Shown here one piece after another: positions 63,618 to 64,000 of a DNA stretch of 64,000 nucleotides. The stretch is taken from contig JAKSIJ010000009.1 of assembly GCA_024398875.1 (NCBI GenBank), positions 1 to 64,000 on the forward strand. The letters are read 5' to 3'. Below the pieces are notes generated by a model that was not told the DNA's origin, did not search any database, and was given only the letters and a program-made list of their open reading frames with translations. Source of the stretch: Fibrobacter sp. (GTDB lineage: Bacteria > Fibrobacterota > Fibrobacteria > Fibrobacterales > Fibrobacteraceae). The position numbers were made by a program, and so were the translations under genes. Each line of letters opens with the position of its first letter. The first letter of the stretch is position 1.

Positions 63618-64000
63618 ATGAAAACAGCGAAGCGTTTCTTTTGCTTGGAAGGCATCGACGGCTCGGGTAAAACCACCCAGCTGGACATGCTTGCCGCAGC
63701 CCTGGAAGCGGACGGCTACACCGTAGTCAAGTTCCGCGAACCCGGTGGCGCAAAAATCTCCGAACGCATTCGCGAGCTTTTGCTGGACCCGAGCTTCAAG
63801 GGCATCATGAGCGACAAAGCAGAACTCCTGCTCTACAACGCCGCCCGCGCCCAAGTCATCAAGGAAGTTATTCAACCCGCACTGGACGCGGGCAAAATCG
63901 TCATCGCCGACCGTTTCGCCTGGAGCACTTTCGCCTACCAAGGGTACGCCCGCGGTCTCGGGCCCGAGATGGTGCAGTGCCTCACCGAGATGACCTGCGG
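63618..64000 (+). CDS. tmk: Thymidylate kinase, partial at the window end
   Basis: The first 127 residues of dTMP kinase, which phosphorylates dTMP to dTDP. The P-loop FCLEGIDGSGKTTQL and the DR(Y/F/H) motif IVIADRFAWSTFAYQG are present, along with FREPGG. No stop codon is reached within the window, so the C-terminus is missing here. Confidence 0.93.
   Translation, partial: MKTAKRFFCLEGIDGSGKTTQLDMLAAALEADGYTVVKFREPGGAKISERIRELLLDPSFKGIMSDKAELLLYNAARAQVIKEVIQPALDAGKIVIADRFAWSTFAYQGYARGLGPEMVQCLTEMTC

Overview
The window looks like a chromosomal segment of a Gram-negative bacterium, most probably Fibrobacter (Fibrobacterota). This rests on lipopolysaccharide-export and lipid A genes, TolC-type and beta-barrel outer-membrane proteins, lipoproteins with serine-rich linkers after the lipobox cysteine (19776, 54588), PEGA and DUF4832 proteins, and a mixed protein style close to what is known of Fibrobacter succinogenes. 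The genus is an inference; no rRNA is present.

Layout. 0.3-8.2 kb: an ABC-class ATPase, a PEGA protein, an LpoB-like/COG3014 lipoprotein pair, an outer-membrane protein and an OmpR-type two-component pair. 8.3-19.8 kb: housekeeping genes (6-phosphofructokinase, PRPP synthetase, NhaA, type I dehydroquinate dehydratase, PTS IIA, tRNA-Val(CAC), TolC, Hsp20, M16 peptidase, CDF transporter). 19.8-24.9 kb: a lipoprotein, an LpxL-type acyltransferase, a histidine acid phosphatase and the lemA-htpX pair. 25.0-40.0 kb: an accessory region, AT-rich from about 29 to 39 kb, with a DUF4143 ATPase, KilA-N and ORF6N proteins, a type IIS restriction-modification system, a four-gene cassette flanked by two copies of a conserved stem-loop, a DUF4417 gene, orphan toxin/immunity-like genes and a Fic protein. 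40.1-54.6 kb: core genes again (LMW phosphatase, PAP2 phosphatase, nitroreductase, ahcY, lptC-lptA-lptB-rpoN, iorA-iorB) with a DUF1016 nuclease and a DUF4160-DUF2442 pair inserted. 54.6-64 kb: a DUF4832 lipoprotein, a DUF6973-like/membrane-protein pair, NhaC, secA and the start of tmk, which runs off the window.

How the genes work together. lptC, lptA and lptB carry LPS to the outer membrane and lie in one overlapping operon with rpoN, the gene for sigma-54. A near-perfect sigma-54 promoter lies upstream of the Hsp20 gene, so a likely RpoN target is in the same window. The type IIS methylase (two fused D12 domains) and the AlwI/BstNBI-family endonuclease form a complete restriction unit.

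The most novel signal is a pair of stem-loops at 33448-33488 and 35909-35967. Their 25-nt loops are nearly identical while the stems differ with compensating changes. They bracket a cassette of a toxin-like gene, a likely immunity gene, an XRE-ImmA/IrrE regulator and a PIN-like gene. The first copy starts a few bases after a promoter that is itself embedded in an 11-bp inverted repeat. All statements come from reading the sequence; no database search was run.
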